Notes: generated from the letters alone by a model not told the origin. Counted from the stretch's first letter, positions 6,435 through 14,993 are shown. The stretch is 17,015 nt of DNA from an uncultured Bacilli bacterium (GCA_949280095.1 CASDHD010000013.1:1-17015), one strand, 5' to 3'. Program-made: numbers and translations.

Positions 6435-7310
6435 AAAGGCATGAAAGATTCTCGCAATTAAAAAAGGTTTATAAGAAATATTTTCTTCACTGATAATATT
6501 TTTTATTTGTGAATGGATACTAAAGCCACCAAAAGAAATAAAAAGACAAACGAATATTTCTTTTAGGTGGTTATTTATATTTAAAAGTGTTAGTTTTGCT
6601 AGACCACCTGTTGCTTCTAAAATTCCATTCAAAAGGCAATTTAGTAAAGGTGAATAGATAAACGTAGAAATTCCTTCACAAATAATAAAATAGAAAATAA
6701 TTGTTCCTAATATTAAAAGTAAAGTGTCTATGCTTCGTTTTAAACTTTTAGATAAAGTTATAGAAAAGGCTTCTGCTTCTTTATTTTGTAAACTCTTTTG
6801 TTCATAAGGATATCGACGTTGTAAAAATGCGATAAAGAAATTAAGTCCATAATGGATACTCATTAGTTTTAATGTAATAGAGGAGTTATGAAAAATAGTA
6901 GTTAACATTGTAAATAAAAATAAGGGATTTAAAAAACAAGAATAAGTAAGGATAACACTAGCATCTTTTGAAGATAATTTTTTTTCACGAACTAAATTTG
7001 CAGTTAGATAAGCATTGGTAGGAGTTCCGGAAAACATAGACATAACAAAAATAGTAGAGGCTACTGTCGAAAATTTAAATAGTTTTTGAAATATTTTGTG
7101 AAATGTTTTTTCAATTAGAGAAAAAAAGTTATAATTCATTAAAATATCATTAATAATAAACATAGGAAAAAGGGAAGGAAAAACTTGTTCAAAAAAAAGA
7201 GTACAACATTTGAGAATGCAAGTCTTAAAAGCTATATTTTTCCAAAACAAGAGAAAAATAAATAATAAAGTTAAGATAATATAAAAATAATTTTTTAAAG
7301 TTTTTTTCAT
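6402..7310 (-). CDS. ylbJ: Sporulation integral membrane protein YlbJ
   Basis: A 302-residue polytopic membrane protein. YlbJ-family landmarks are present: FPSLFPMFIINDIL (45-57), MFSGTPTNAYLTANL (92-106), the helix SCFLNPLFLF (124-133), LEATGG (231-236), SFGGFSIHSQI (259-269) and RIFHAFLST (287-295). YlbJ is a nucleoside-recognition/gate-domain type membrane protein needed for spore formation in B. subtilis, where it is SigE-dependent; its transported substrate is not established. The B. subtilis protein is around 400 residues, so this is a compact form. The start has AAAGGA about ten bases upstream. It is divergent from ylbL with only 39 bases between, and the ylbJ-ylbL association is also seen in Bacillus, which supports the call. 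Confidence 0.8.
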   Translation of the reverse strand: MKKTLKNYFYIILTLLFIFLLFWKNIAFKTCILKCCTLFFEQVFPSLFPMFIINDILMNYNFFSLIEKTFHKIFQKLFKFSTVASTIFVMSMFSGTPTNAYLTANLVREKKLSSKDASVILTYSCFLNPLFLFTMLTTIFHNSSITLKLMSIHYGLNFFIAFLQRRYPYEQKSLQNKEAEAFSITLSKSLKRSIDTLLLILGTIIFYFIICEGISTFIYSPLLNCLLNGILEATGGLAKLTLLNINNHLKEIFVCLFISFGGFSIHSQIKNIISEENISYKPFLIARIFHAFLSTLICIIIP

Positions 7311-7334
7311 ATTCTTGATTTCCTTTGCTATAAT
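7306..7334 (+). promoter_or_regulatory. Extended -10 promoter of ylbL
   Basis: TGC-TATAAT is an extended -10 at 7326-7334, with a weak -35 (TTCATA) 17 bases upstream. It lies in the 39-base gap between divergent ylbJ and ylbL, so the two genes' control regions must overlap. Confidence 0.5.
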
Positions 7335-7349
7335 TATGGTGGTGATGGT

Positions 7350-8354
7350 ATGTTTACTAAAGTATATGAAAAAGGAAAAGAACTCATAAAAGAAAATTAT
7401 AAATTTTTACTTTCTTTAGTTTTATTATTTGTATTTTTCTTTTATGAACTGCCTTTTGTAATTTATAGGCCAGGAGGAACAATTGATTTAAGTAGTCGTG
7501 TAAATGTTGAAAATGGTTATGAAACAGAGGGGACGTTATCTATGTCTTATGTTTCAATGATGAAAGGGAATATTCCTTTTGTTTTAGCTTCTTTTATCAT
7601 TCCTAATTGGGACTTGGTGGAATCTAAAAGTATTACGCTAGAAAATGAAAGTGTTGATGAATCGATTGAAAGAGATCATTTATTTTTAGAAGAGGGACTT
7701 GATAATGCAATAATTAGCGCTTATACATTAGCAGAAAAGGAAATAAATATTAAAAATATTTATCATGTTGTAACTTATATAGCAAAAGAAGCTGAAACTG
7801 ATTTAAAACTTGGTGATATTATTTTGAATATTAATGGAAAAGAGTTTAAGGAACTTATTGATTTACAAAAATATGTAAACTCTTTACACAAAAATGATGA
7901 GGTAACTTTTACTGTTTTAAGAAGTGATAAAGAGATAACTTGTCATGCGAAGTTGTATGAAATTGAAAACACTTTAAAAGTAGGGATTCAAATTATAAAT
8001 AAGTATGAATATGAAACGGATCCTAAAGTGACTATCGAAACAAAAACGAGTGAGTCTGGTTCTTCTGGAGGCCTTATGACAGCATTATCAATTTACAATG
8101 CTCTTACAGAAAGTGATATTACAAAAGGAAGAAAGATAGTAGGAACTGGTACAATTGATATTGAAGGAATTGTAGGAGAAATTGGGGGAATAAAATATAA
8201 ACTTTTAGGCGCGGAAAAAGCGAATGCAGAAATCTTTTTATGTCCTTTAGAAAATTATGCAGAAGCTAAAGATGTAAAGGAAAAAAATAAATTAAAATTA
8301 GAATTAATTCCAGTAGAAACGTTAAAAGAAGCAGTAGAGGTTTTACAAAAGTAA
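7350..8354 (+). CDS. ylbL: PDZ-containing Lon-like serine protease, YlbL/SepM family
   Basis: A 334-residue membrane-anchored protease. Residues ~18-38 form one membrane helix. A PDZ domain follows at ~125-205 (core: AETDLKLGDIILNINGK). A Lon-type proteolytic domain occupies ~225-334. The catalytic Ser-Lys dyad is visible as S239 in SESGSSGGLM (the Lon GPSAG position) and a lysine in GGIKYK (K284, with K282 near). GTGTIDIEGIVGEIGG is the standard segment between them. Family members cleave exported substrates at the outer face, for example the competence peptide in streptococci (SepM) and division-inhibitor turnover in B. subtilis. The length matches the family. The start has GGTGGTGATGG just upstream. 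A weak hairpin (AAAAGTA/TACTTTT, 8347-8366) overlaps its stop. Confidence 0.85.
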   Translation: MFTKVYEKGKELIKENYKFLLSLVLLFVFFFYELPFVIYRPGGTIDLSSRVNVENGYETEGTLSMSYVSMMKGNIPFVLASFIIPNWDLVESKSITLENESVDESIERDHLFLEEGLDNAIISAYTLAEKEINIKNIYHVVTYIAKEAETDLKLGDIILNINGKEFKELIDLQKYVNSLHKNDEVTFTVLRSDKEITCHAKLYEIENTLKVGIQIINKYEYETDPKVTIETKTSESGSSGGLMTALSIYNALTESDITKGRKIVGTGTIDIEGIVGEIGGIKYKLLGAEKANAEIFLCPLENYAEAKDVKEKNKLKLELIPVETLKEAVEVLQK

Positions 8355-8362
8355 TTTAGTAC

Positions 8363-8391
8363 TTTTCAAAACCTTTTTTTTGTTTTATAAT
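8363..8391 (+). promoter_or_regulatory. Likely SigA promoter of the secreted protein gene
   Basis: TTTTCA, 17 bases, TATAAT; strong -10 and a 4/6 -35. The ATG at 8428 is 36 bases downstream, with AAGGTGA as ribosome site. Confidence 0.5.
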
Positions 8392-8427
8392 ATTTGATAG
8401 AAAATAGAAAAATAAGGTGAAACGCGT

Positions 8428-9063
8428 ATGAGATTGAGATATCGTATTCCACTTGCTATTATAGCAATTTGTATGGTTATAACTATGTTTATTGCTAGTA
8501 GTTATGCTTTATGGAGTGTAACAATTACGCAAGAAAGTAAAAATGCTTTAGAATCTGGTTGCTTTGCAATTACGTTTGATGATACAGATTCTTCTTCTAT
8601 TAATTTGACGAATACGTTTCCTATATCAGATGAAAAAGGTCTTAAAACGGCGCCTTATACATTTACTATAAAAAATACTTGTACAGTAGATGCAAGATTC
8701 ACTTTATATTTAAATACTTTAAATATAGTGGATGGTGTGAAGTTAAGTGATGATTTTATTAAATATTCTTTGATGCAATCTGATGGTGCTGTAGCCGTTG
8801 CTCAATCTTTAAAAAATGCTGAACAAAATTTAGATACTTCTTATTTTACTTTTAAAGAAGATTTTGGGAAAGATGTTCTTAAGTCTTATGTTCTTACAAC
8901 AGGAACACTAAAAGGGCAAAGTGCAGAAGGTGTGGATGATGGTGAGGCAATAACTTATAGTTTACGTCTATGGATTGATGAAGTTGCTACTAATGAAATT
9001 TTTGGTCAAACTTTTGAAGCAGGAGTTTCGACAGTTGCTTATGCAGTTCAATTAAAAGACTAA
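8428..9063 (+). CDS. Secreted SipW/TasA (camelysin)-type surface protein
   Basis: A 211-residue protein. The N-terminus RLRYRIPLAIIAICMVITM gives a signal helix ending in ASSYALWSVTIT, which resembles the SipW-dependent signal of TasA/CalY-type proteins; cleavage would be near SYA. The mature part looks like an immunoglobulin-like beta sandwich (FPISDEKGLKTAPYTFTIKN, DARFTLYLNT, ITYSLRLWIDEVATN), a common pattern in matrix or spore-surface fibre proteins. Two cysteines (SGCFAI, KNTCTV) may pair. It has its own promoter and terminator, so it is a single-gene unit. No sipW-like peptidase gene is in the window. The family call rests on signal and fold pattern rather than clear identity; it could also be an unrelated exported protein. 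Confidence 0.55.
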   Translation: MRLRYRIPLAIIAICMVITMFIASSYALWSVTITQESKNALESGCFAITFDDTDSSSINLTNTFPISDEKGLKTAPYTFTIKNTCTVDARFTLYLNTLNIVDGVKLSDDFIKYSLMQSDGAVAVAQSLKNAEQNLDTSYFTFKEDFGKDVLKSYVLTTGTLKGQSAEGVDDGEAITYSLRLWIDEVATNEIFGQTFEAGVSTVAYAVQLKD

Positions 9064-9076
9064 ATGTCTTTTTTTT
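9054..9076 (+). terminator. Terminator overlapping the stop of the secreted protein
   Basis: AAAAGAC pairs with GTCTTTT over a 5-base loop (TAAAT, containing the stop codon), followed by an uninterrupted T run to 9076. Confidence 0.6.
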
Positions 9077-9174
9077 ATGCAGTTTTTTTCTTATTAATGA
9101 TTTCTACTTTGTTCAACAATAAAATCATTTAAACTCGCTGAAATAATGATAATATGCTATAGAGACATTTATTT

Positions 9175-9205
9175 GACAGTGAATTTTTGCACCGTCTTTT
9201 TTTTT
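9175..9205 (+). terminator. Second terminator-like hairpin upstream of parE
   Basis: GACAGTG and CACCGTC pair with one mismatch around an 8-base loop, then T9. It lies across the parE -35, so it would act on RNA from upstream, not on parE mRNA. It may insulate parE or end an unannotated short RNA from 9077 onward. Confidence 0.4.
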
Positions 9206-9215
9206 GTGTTATACT
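9187..9215 (+). promoter_or_regulatory. SigA promoter of parE
   Basis: TTGCAC, 17 bases, TATACT; the -10 ends 16 bases before the ATG at 9232, leaving a very short leader with AAGGTGG as ribosome site. Confidence 0.6.
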
Positions 9216-9231
9216 TGTTTAAGGTGGTAAC

Positions 9232-11139
9232 ATGGCAAAATATGATGCATCGTCAATTAAGATATTAGAAGGCTTAGAAGCAGTTCGTAAAAGACCAGGA
9301 ATGTATATTGGATCAACAGATAAGCGAGGTCTTCATCATTTAATATGGGAAATTGTCGATAATGCAATTGATGAGATTATTAATGGATATGGAGATACGA
9401 TTAAAATCACGTTAAATCCAGATGAAAGTATAACGATTAGTGATAATGGACGTGGAGTCCCCATTGGAATGCATGAATCGGGTAAATCTACTCCAGAAGT
9501 TATTTATACTGTATTGCATGCAGGTGGTAAATTTGAAACGGATGGGTATAAGGTAAGTGGAGGATTACACGGCGTTGGAGCAAGTGTTGTGAATGCTTTA
9601 TCCAAAAGAATGGATGTTACGATTTATAACGAAGGAAAGATTAGTAATATTAGATTTTGTGATGGTGGACATGTAGAAAGTCCTTTAAAAAAGATTGGGG
9701 AATCTAAAAAAACAGGAACGACAGTTACTTTCTTACCTGATTATGAAATGTTTAAAAATGCCAGTTTTTCGTACACAACGATTGTTGAAAGAATGCAAGA
9801 AAGTGCATTTTTGCTTCCTAATTTAAAAGTTATTATTGAAGATGTGAAAGACAATAAATCTTGTGAATTCCATTATGAAAATGGTCTGATTAGTTTTGTA
9901 GAATATATTAACGAAAATAAAAATGTATTACATAAACCTATTCATTTTATGGGGACTAAGAATGAAATCGAGATTGATATTGCAATGCAATATAGCGATT
10001 CTTACAATGAAAATATTTTAAGTTTTGTAAATAATGTAAAAACAAGTGATGGTGGAACACACGAAGTTGGATTTAAAACCGGAATAACGAAAGCATTTAA
10101 TGACTATGCTCGTGCTAATAATTTAATAAAGGGAAAAGAATCAAACTTAGAAGGTAGCGATGTTAGAGAAGGCTTAAGTGTTGTTATTAGTTTGAAAATT
10201 CCGGAAAAGTTATTACAATTTGAAGGGCAAACGAAAGGTAAACTTGGAACACCAGAGGCAAAAAGTGTAACAGAATCGATTACTTATGAAAATTTAAAAT
10301 TCTTTTTGGAAGAAAATAAAGAGATTGCCTTGACCATATTAGAAAAAGCGATGAAAAGTCGTGTAGCAAGAGAAGCGGCAAGAAAGGCAAGAGAAGCAGC
10401 ACGTAAAGGAACAGGAAAAAATTCTAAAGAAAGAGTTTTAAGTGAAAAACTTGCTAAAGCAACTGGTCGTGATTATAAGAAAAATGAATTATTCCTTGTC
10501 GAAGGGGATAGTGCAGGAGGTTCTGCTAAATCTTTCCGTAATCGTGAAACACAAGCAATACTACCTCTTCGTGGTAAGGTATTAAACTGTGAAAAAGCAA
10601 GTACTCATGATATAGAAGCAAATGCGGAACTTAAACAAATTGAATATGCTATTGGAGCAGGTTTAGGGGCTGATTTTGATCCGAAAGACTCAAATTACGG
10701 AAAAGTTATTATTATGACCGATGCCGATGTGGATGGTTCCCATATTCAAATTCTTTTGATTACGTTCTTTTATCGTTTCATGCGTCCGTTAATTGAAGCA
10801 GGTATGCTTTACATTGCAACCCCTCCTTTATATTCGATTGAGCATGGTAATAAAGGAAAAGAATATATAGCAGATGATGAAGAACTTGCAAAACGAAAAA
10901 GTGAATTAAAAGGGAATTTTAAAGTACAACGTTTTAAAGGATTAGGAGAAATGAATGCCGAAGAACTTTATGAAACTACCATGGACCCAGCAAATAGAAG
11001 ACTTCTTCGTGTAAACTTAACTGATGCAGCAGTTGCAGAAAAGCGAATTCATCTTTTAATGGGGGATCAAGTAGAACCTAGAAAAGAATGGATTAATGAA
11101 AATGTTGACTTTACTTTGGAAGATGATTTTAGAAAATAA
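9232..11139 (+). CDS. parE: DNA topoisomerase IV subunit B (ParE)
   Basis: ParE is the ATPase subunit of topoisomerase IV, which with ParC unlinks daughter chromosomes. GHKL ATPase motifs: EIVDNAIDE (40-48), DNGRGVP (71-77) and GGLHGVGASVVN (110-121). The transducer QTKGKLGTPEA follows. The TOPRIM domain has EGDSAGG (424-430, Glu424 catalytic) and DADVDGSH (497-504, metal-binding aspartates), then RFKGLGEMN and PLRGK. At 635 residues it is of normal ParE length. The choice of ParE over GyrB rests on the ParC-type partner at 11976. It has its own promoter at 9187. In Bacilli parE and parC normally abut or overlap; here 836 bases holding a broken gene lie between them, though the two may still be co-transcribed. 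Confidence 0.93.
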   Translation: MAKYDASSIKILEGLEAVRKRPGMYIGSTDKRGLHHLIWEIVDNAIDEIINGYGDTIKITLNPDESITISDNGRGVPIGMHESGKSTPEVIYTVLHAGGKFETDGYKVSGGLHGVGASVVNALSKRMDVTIYNEGKISNIRFCDGGHVESPLKKIGESKKTGTTVTFLPDYEMFKNASFSYTTIVERMQESAFLLPNLKVIIEDVKDNKSCEFHYENGLISFVEYINENKNVLHKPIHFMGTKNEIEIDIAMQYSDSYNENILSFVNNVKTSDGGTHEVGFKTGITKAFNDYARANNLIKGKESNLEGSDVREGLSVVISLKIPEKLLQFEGQTKGKLGTPEAKSVTESITYENLKFFLEENKEIALTILEKAMKSRVAREAARKAREAARKGTGKNSKERVLSEKLAKATGRDYKKNELFLVEGDSAGGSAKSFRNRETQAILPLRGKVLNCEKASTHDIEANAELKQIEYAIGAGLGADFDPKDSNYGKVIIMTDADVDGSHIQILLITFFYRFMRPLIEAGMLYIATPPLYSIEHGNKGKEYIADDEELAKRKSELKGNFKVQRFKGLGEMNAEELYETTMDPANRRLLRVNLTDAAVAEKRIHLLMGDQVEPRKEWINENVDFTLEDDFRK

Positions 11140-11147
11140 ATAAAAAA

Positions 11148-11963
11148 GTTTTGGTTGAAAATAGTGAAATAAGAAGAATATTATTTTAGTGTAGTGGATG
11201 TTATTGGTGCATTAACTGAGAGTAATATTCCAAGAAATTACTGGAGTGATTTAAAAAGAAAGCTTAAACAAGAGGGAAGCCAACTGCACGAAAATATCGT
11301 GCAGTTGAAAATGAAAGCCCAAGACGGAAAATTAAGAGAAACGGATACATTGGATACTAAAGGGATTTTAAGATTAATCGAATCTGTTCCTAGGCCTAAA
11401 GCTGAACCATTTAAAGTATGGTTAGCAAGTTTAGGAAGTGATAGAATAGATGAAGTATTGATTCAGAAATAGCAATTAATAGAGCAGTAGAATATTATCG
11501 TAAACACGGGTATGATGATAAATGGATTAAAACAAGACTTGCAGGAATAGTGGATAGATTTAAACTTACAGATGTATGGAAAGAAAGTGGAATTACAAAA
11601 AATTATGAATATGGAATTCTTACGAATGAAATTTATAAATCTTGGTCAGGAATGAAAGCAAGTGAATATAAAGTTTTTAAAGGGATTCGTAAAGAATCTC
11701 TAAGAGATAATATGTCCGATATAGAAATTGCCTCAACTGATTTAGGAGAAATAGCTACTCGTGAACTTGCAAGTGTTCATAAACCATTTGGTTTAGAAGA
11801 AAATAAACAAATTGCTAAAATGAGTGGTCATGCTGCAAAAGTGGCAAGAGAAGATATAGAAAAAAATTTAGGAAAATCCGTTATTACGAGTAAAAATACA
11901 TTGCATTATAAATATATAGATGAAGAAAAAGAAATAGAAAATAAAAATGAAGTTAGATTATAA
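11148..11963 (+). pseudogene. Decayed DinD / Bro-N family gene between parE and parC
   Basis: Three pieces in different frames together rebuild a DinD (DNA-damage-inducible protein D) type protein with a Bro-N domain. Piece 1 (11148-11180) reads VLVENSEIRRI, like the family's LFE-x-KxIRR start. Piece 2 (about 11173-11457) reads EEYYFSVVDVIGALTES through NYWSDLKRKLKQEG, LKMKAQDGKLRETDTLDT, ILRLIESVPRPKAEPFKVWL. Piece 3 (11460-11963, another frame) reads DSEIAINRAVEYYRKHGY, YGILTNEIYKSWSGM, FKGIRKESLRDNM and ENKQIAKMSGHAAKVARE. The summed length, about 275 residues, matches E. coli DinD (274). Two lesions break it: a small deletion near 11170-11180 and a one-base-type frameshift near 11455-11460. 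Sequence is otherwise well conserved, so loss looks recent, or these are assembly errors. GTG starts at 11194 and 11550 would give partial proteins only. Confidence 0.75.
11281..11307. repeat. Perfect 11-bp inverted repeat inside the DinD-like pseudogene
   Basis: CAACTGCACGA, a 5-base AT loop, TCGTGCAGTTG. The arms pair perfectly. No T run follows, so it is not a standard terminator. It lies in coding sequence for SQLHENIVQLK. Confidence 0.8.
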
Positions 11964-11975
11964 GGAAGTGGAAGC

Positions 11976-14495
11976 ATGCCAAAGAAAAAGGAAACGAAAG
12001 AAATTATAGAAAAAATTTATGATTATAGTTTAGAAGAAATTATGGAGACTGGTTTTGGAAGATACTCAAAAGAAATTATTCAAGAACGTGCTTTACCTGA
12101 TGTTCGTGATGGTTTAAAACCAGTTCAAAGAAGAATTTTGTATTCCATGTTTATTTCAGGATTTAAACATGATAAACCTTATCGTAAAAGTGCAAAAGCA
12201 GTTGGAGATATCATGGGTAATTTCCATCCACATGGTGATTCTTCCATTTATGATGCTTTAGTGCGTATGAGCCAAAACTGGAAAATGCGTGAATGTTTAA
12301 TCGATATTCATGGAAATAATGGTTCTATCGACGGTGATGGTCCTGCTGCTATGCGTTACACTGAAGCAAGGTTATCTAAAATCGCGGAAGAGATGTTAGC
12401 TTCTATTAATAAAAACACTGTTGAGATGACTTATAACTTTGATGATACTGAACTTGAACCTACCGTGCTTCCTGCGGCATTCCCCAATCTATTAGTTAAT
12501 GGTTCTACGGGAATTAGTGCTGGGTATGCTACCAATATTCCAACACACAATCTTAGTGAAGTGATTGATGCTACAATCAAAAGAATTGAATCTCCAAATT
12601 GTAAGTTAGAAACAATAATGGAAATTTTACCAGGACCTGATTTTCCGACAGGTGGCGTCATTGAAGGCAAAAATGGACTGATTGATGCCTATACAAAAGG
12701 AAAAGGAAAAGTCATTTTAAAAGCGGACTGTGAGATTGTTACAAATGGTTCTAAAAAACAAATCTTAATACATTCAATTCCTTATGAAGTTGTAAAAGAG
12801 CAATTAATTAAGAAAATTACAGAAATTCGATTGGATAAAAAGATTGAAGGCATTAACGATGTCATTGATGAATCTGATCATGAACATATGGCACGTATAG
12901 TTATTGACTTAAAAAAAGAAGCCAATGCCGAACTTGTGTTAAATTATTTACTTAAAAATACGGATTTACAAGTAAATTATAATTTCAATATGGTAGCGAT
13001 TGTAAATCGTCGTCCAAGACTTGTGGGAATTTTAGAAATTTTAGATGCGTTTATTGCACACCAAAAAGAAGTGGTAACAAGAAGAACCAAATTTGATCTT
13101 GATCATGCTAAAGCACAATTTCATATTTTAGAAGGTCTAGTTAAAGCAATTAGTATTTTAGATGAAGTAATTCGTATTATCCGTGCTAGTAAAAATAAAA
13201 GTGATGCTATTGCTAATTTAAGTACAGAATATGATTTTACATTTGAACAAGCCAAAGCAATTGTAGAATTACAATTATATCGTTTAACGAATACAGATGT
13301 TGTAGCACTACAAGAAGAAATGGAAAAATTAGCGAAAAACATTAAAATCTGGGAACAAATATTAAGTAATGAAGAAGCATTAAAACATGTCATGAAAACA
13401 GAACTTAAGATTATTAAAAAAGAATATGGAAATAAAAGACGCACCCAAATCAAAGATGAAGTCACCGAAATTAAGTTAGATATGGCGGACATGATTCCAA
13501 AAGAAAATGTGGTAGTTGTTGTCACGAATGAAGGATATATAAAACGCGTAAGTGCTAAGTCTTATGCTTCTCGAGGTGATGAAGAAACGACACTAAAACC
13601 AGGAGACTTTGTTACTGGCTTATACGAGGTAACAACGCTGGATACTATCTTAATATTTACAAATTTAGGAAATTATTTATATATACCTGTTCATAAAATA
13701 CCAGAAGCAAAATGGAAAGAACTCGGTAAACACGTCAATAATATCGTAATGATGGCAAGTGAAGAACAAGTCATTACTTCTATGGTAATGGAGAATGAAA
13801 AAGAAGAAATTATTACGGCGACTCGTAATGGTATGGTGAAGAAAAGTAGCTTAAAAGATTATGTAGTTTCAAGATTTTCTAAACCTATGGCTGCAATTAA
13901 GTTAAAAGAAAATGATTCTTTAGTTGATGTATTTGTAGCAAAGAAAAATGTTGTATTAATAAGTAGTGATGGCTATTATGTTCAATTTAATCATCAAGAG
14001 ATTCCTCTTACAGGAGTAAAATCTGCAGGAGTAAAAGGAATGAACTTGAAAGAAGGAAATCTTGTTTCTGCATTCTCTTATGATGAGGCGGAATACGTGG
14101 ATGTATTTACAAATAATAAGACTGCAAAGAGAATTAAAACATCTGATTTAGAAGCAACAGGACGTGCCAAACGTGGTAATTCCATTATGAAAAAAGTAAA
14201 ATCTGTGAATTATGAAATTATAAAGGCTATGGATACAGAGGCAAGAGATGTCATTTTATTAAAATCGGATAGTGAAATTAAAGAAATAAAGAATAGTGAA
14301 ATTGCGATTATGGATTTAGCAAGTACAGGTTCAGTAGTAACTAAACATAAAATAGATGCTATTCATAAAAAGAATAATTTGTTAAGCTTTTTGAAAAAAG
14401 AGAAAAAACAAGAAAAAGAAGCCGAAGAAATCAAAGAGAAACTAAAAGTGAAAGAGCTAACAATGGCTGATTTTCTAGATGATTTTAAGATATAA
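11976..14495 (+). CDS. parC: DNA topoisomerase IV subunit A (ParC)
   Basis: ParC cuts and rejoins DNA in topoisomerase IV. The N-terminal motif FGRYSKEIIQERALPDVRD is of ParC type, unlike the GyrA form ending in SVIVSRALPDVRD. The quinolone-pocket segment HPHGDSSIYDALVRMSQ (84-100) has Ser89 and Asp93, the usual susceptible residues. The catalytic tyrosine is Tyr128 in AMRYTEARLS. The isoleucine-containing GSTGISAGYATNIPTHN segment follows. Residues ~500-800 form the C-terminal beta-propeller with repeated blades (VVVVTNEGYIKRVS, EIITATRNGMVKKSS, VVLISSDGYYVQF, YVDVFTNNKTAKRI). A lysine/glutamate-rich tail ends the protein. At 839 residues it is slightly longer than typical. The ribosome site is AAGGAAGTGG. 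Partner of parE at 9232. Confidence 0.93.
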   Translation: MPKKKETKEIIEKIYDYSLEEIMETGFGRYSKEIIQERALPDVRDGLKPVQRRILYSMFISGFKHDKPYRKSAKAVGDIMGNFHPHGDSSIYDALVRMSQNWKMRECLIDIHGNNGSIDGDGPAAMRYTEARLSKIAEEMLASINKNTVEMTYNFDDTELEPTVLPAAFPNLLVNGSTGISAGYATNIPTHNLSEVIDATIKRIESPNCKLETIMEILPGPDFPTGGVIEGKNGLIDAYTKGKGKVILKADCEIVTNGSKKQILIHSIPYEVVKEQLIKKITEIRLDKKIEGINDVIDESDHEHMARIVIDLKKEANAELVLNYLLKNTDLQVNYNFNMVAIVNRRPRLVGILEILDAFIAHQKEVVTRRTKFDLDHAKAQFHILEGLVKAISILDEVIRIIRASKNKSDAIANLSTEYDFTFEQAKAIVELQLYRLTNTDVVALQEEMEKLAKNIKIWEQILSNEEALKHVMKTELKIIKKEYGNKRRTQIKDEVTEIKLDMADMIPKENVVVVVTNEGYIKRVSAKSYASRGDEETTLKPGDFVTGLYEVTTLDTILIFTNLGNYLYIPVHKIPEAKWKELGKHVNNIVMMASEEQVITSMVMENEKEEIITATRNGMVKKSSLKDYVVSRFSKPMAAIKLKENDSLVDVFVAKKNVVLISSDGYYVQFNHQEIPLTGVKSAGVKGMNLKEGNLVSAFSYDEAEYVDVFTNNKTAKRIKTSDLEATGRAKRGNSIMKKVKSVNYEIIKAMDTEARDVILLKSDSEIKEIKNSEIAIMDLASTGSVVTKHKIDAIHKKNNLLSFLKKEKKQEKEAEEIKEKLKVKELTMADFLDDFKI

Positions 14496-14528
14496 GTATG
14501 CTATTATGTAAATAAAGGAGAGATTTGA

Positions 14529-14990
14529 TTGGAACGTATAAAGCCAGAAAGTATTATTTTAGCTAGGACTTGTCTTCATCATAAATTTAATGTTGAACTT
14601 ATTGCAAAATTATGCTGTATTAGTGATATAGAAGCTGCTGATTTAGTTGAAAATTATAAAAATGATTCTAATAAGAATGCTTTTATCATAACTGTTGCTG
14701 CACTATTGCAACAGCAAAACGAAAAAGATATGGAACTTAGTTCAGAAATTACAGAAACTTTAAGTGAAAATGTTGATTTAGAGCAAGGATACATTAATGA
14801 TGCTAGATTGTATCCTAATTATAGTGATGGAGGAGTTGAGTTTATAGCTGCATTATGTAACATTAGCGATGAAGAAGCACAAGAAATTCGTGAAAATTAT
14901 TTAAATGATTCTGAAAATAGAGCAGATTATATTAAAAAGGTTGCAGCAATGTTAAAACAACATGTAGAAAATAATCAATTAGAAAGATAA
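14529..14990 (+). CDS. Unrecognised helical protein with two internal repeats
   Basis: The start is TTG at 14529, chosen because AAAGGAG lies eight bases upstream. The 153-residue protein has two copies of a ~52-residue unit, roughly 12-63 and 92-145. Matching landmarks are VELIAKLCCISDIEAADLVENY with NDSNKNAFIITVAALLQQ, and VEFIAALCNISDEEAQEIRENY with NDSENRADYIKKVAAMLKQ. Both units are predicted all-helical and acidic, joined by a Glu-rich linker. No signal peptide, membrane helix or catalytic motif is visible. It follows parC by 33 bases without a clear terminator, so it may be co-transcribed, and it ends at a strong hairpin (15001-15040). The helix-turn-helix-like spacing of IAxLCxISDxEA could mean DNA or protein binding, but I do not recognise the family. 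Confidence 0.75.
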   Translation: MERIKPESIILARTCLHHKFNVELIAKLCCISDIEAADLVENYKNDSNKNAFIITVAALLQQQNEKDMELSSEITETLSENVDLEQGYINDARLYPNYSDGGVEFIAALCNISDEEAQEIRENYLNDSENRADYIKKVAAMLKQHVENNQLER

Positions 14991-14993
14991 AAT

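Noticed and set aside
12431..13525. Two minus-strand open frames within parC
   Set aside because: They are shadows of a strongly conserved gene and have no ribosome sites or recognisable products.
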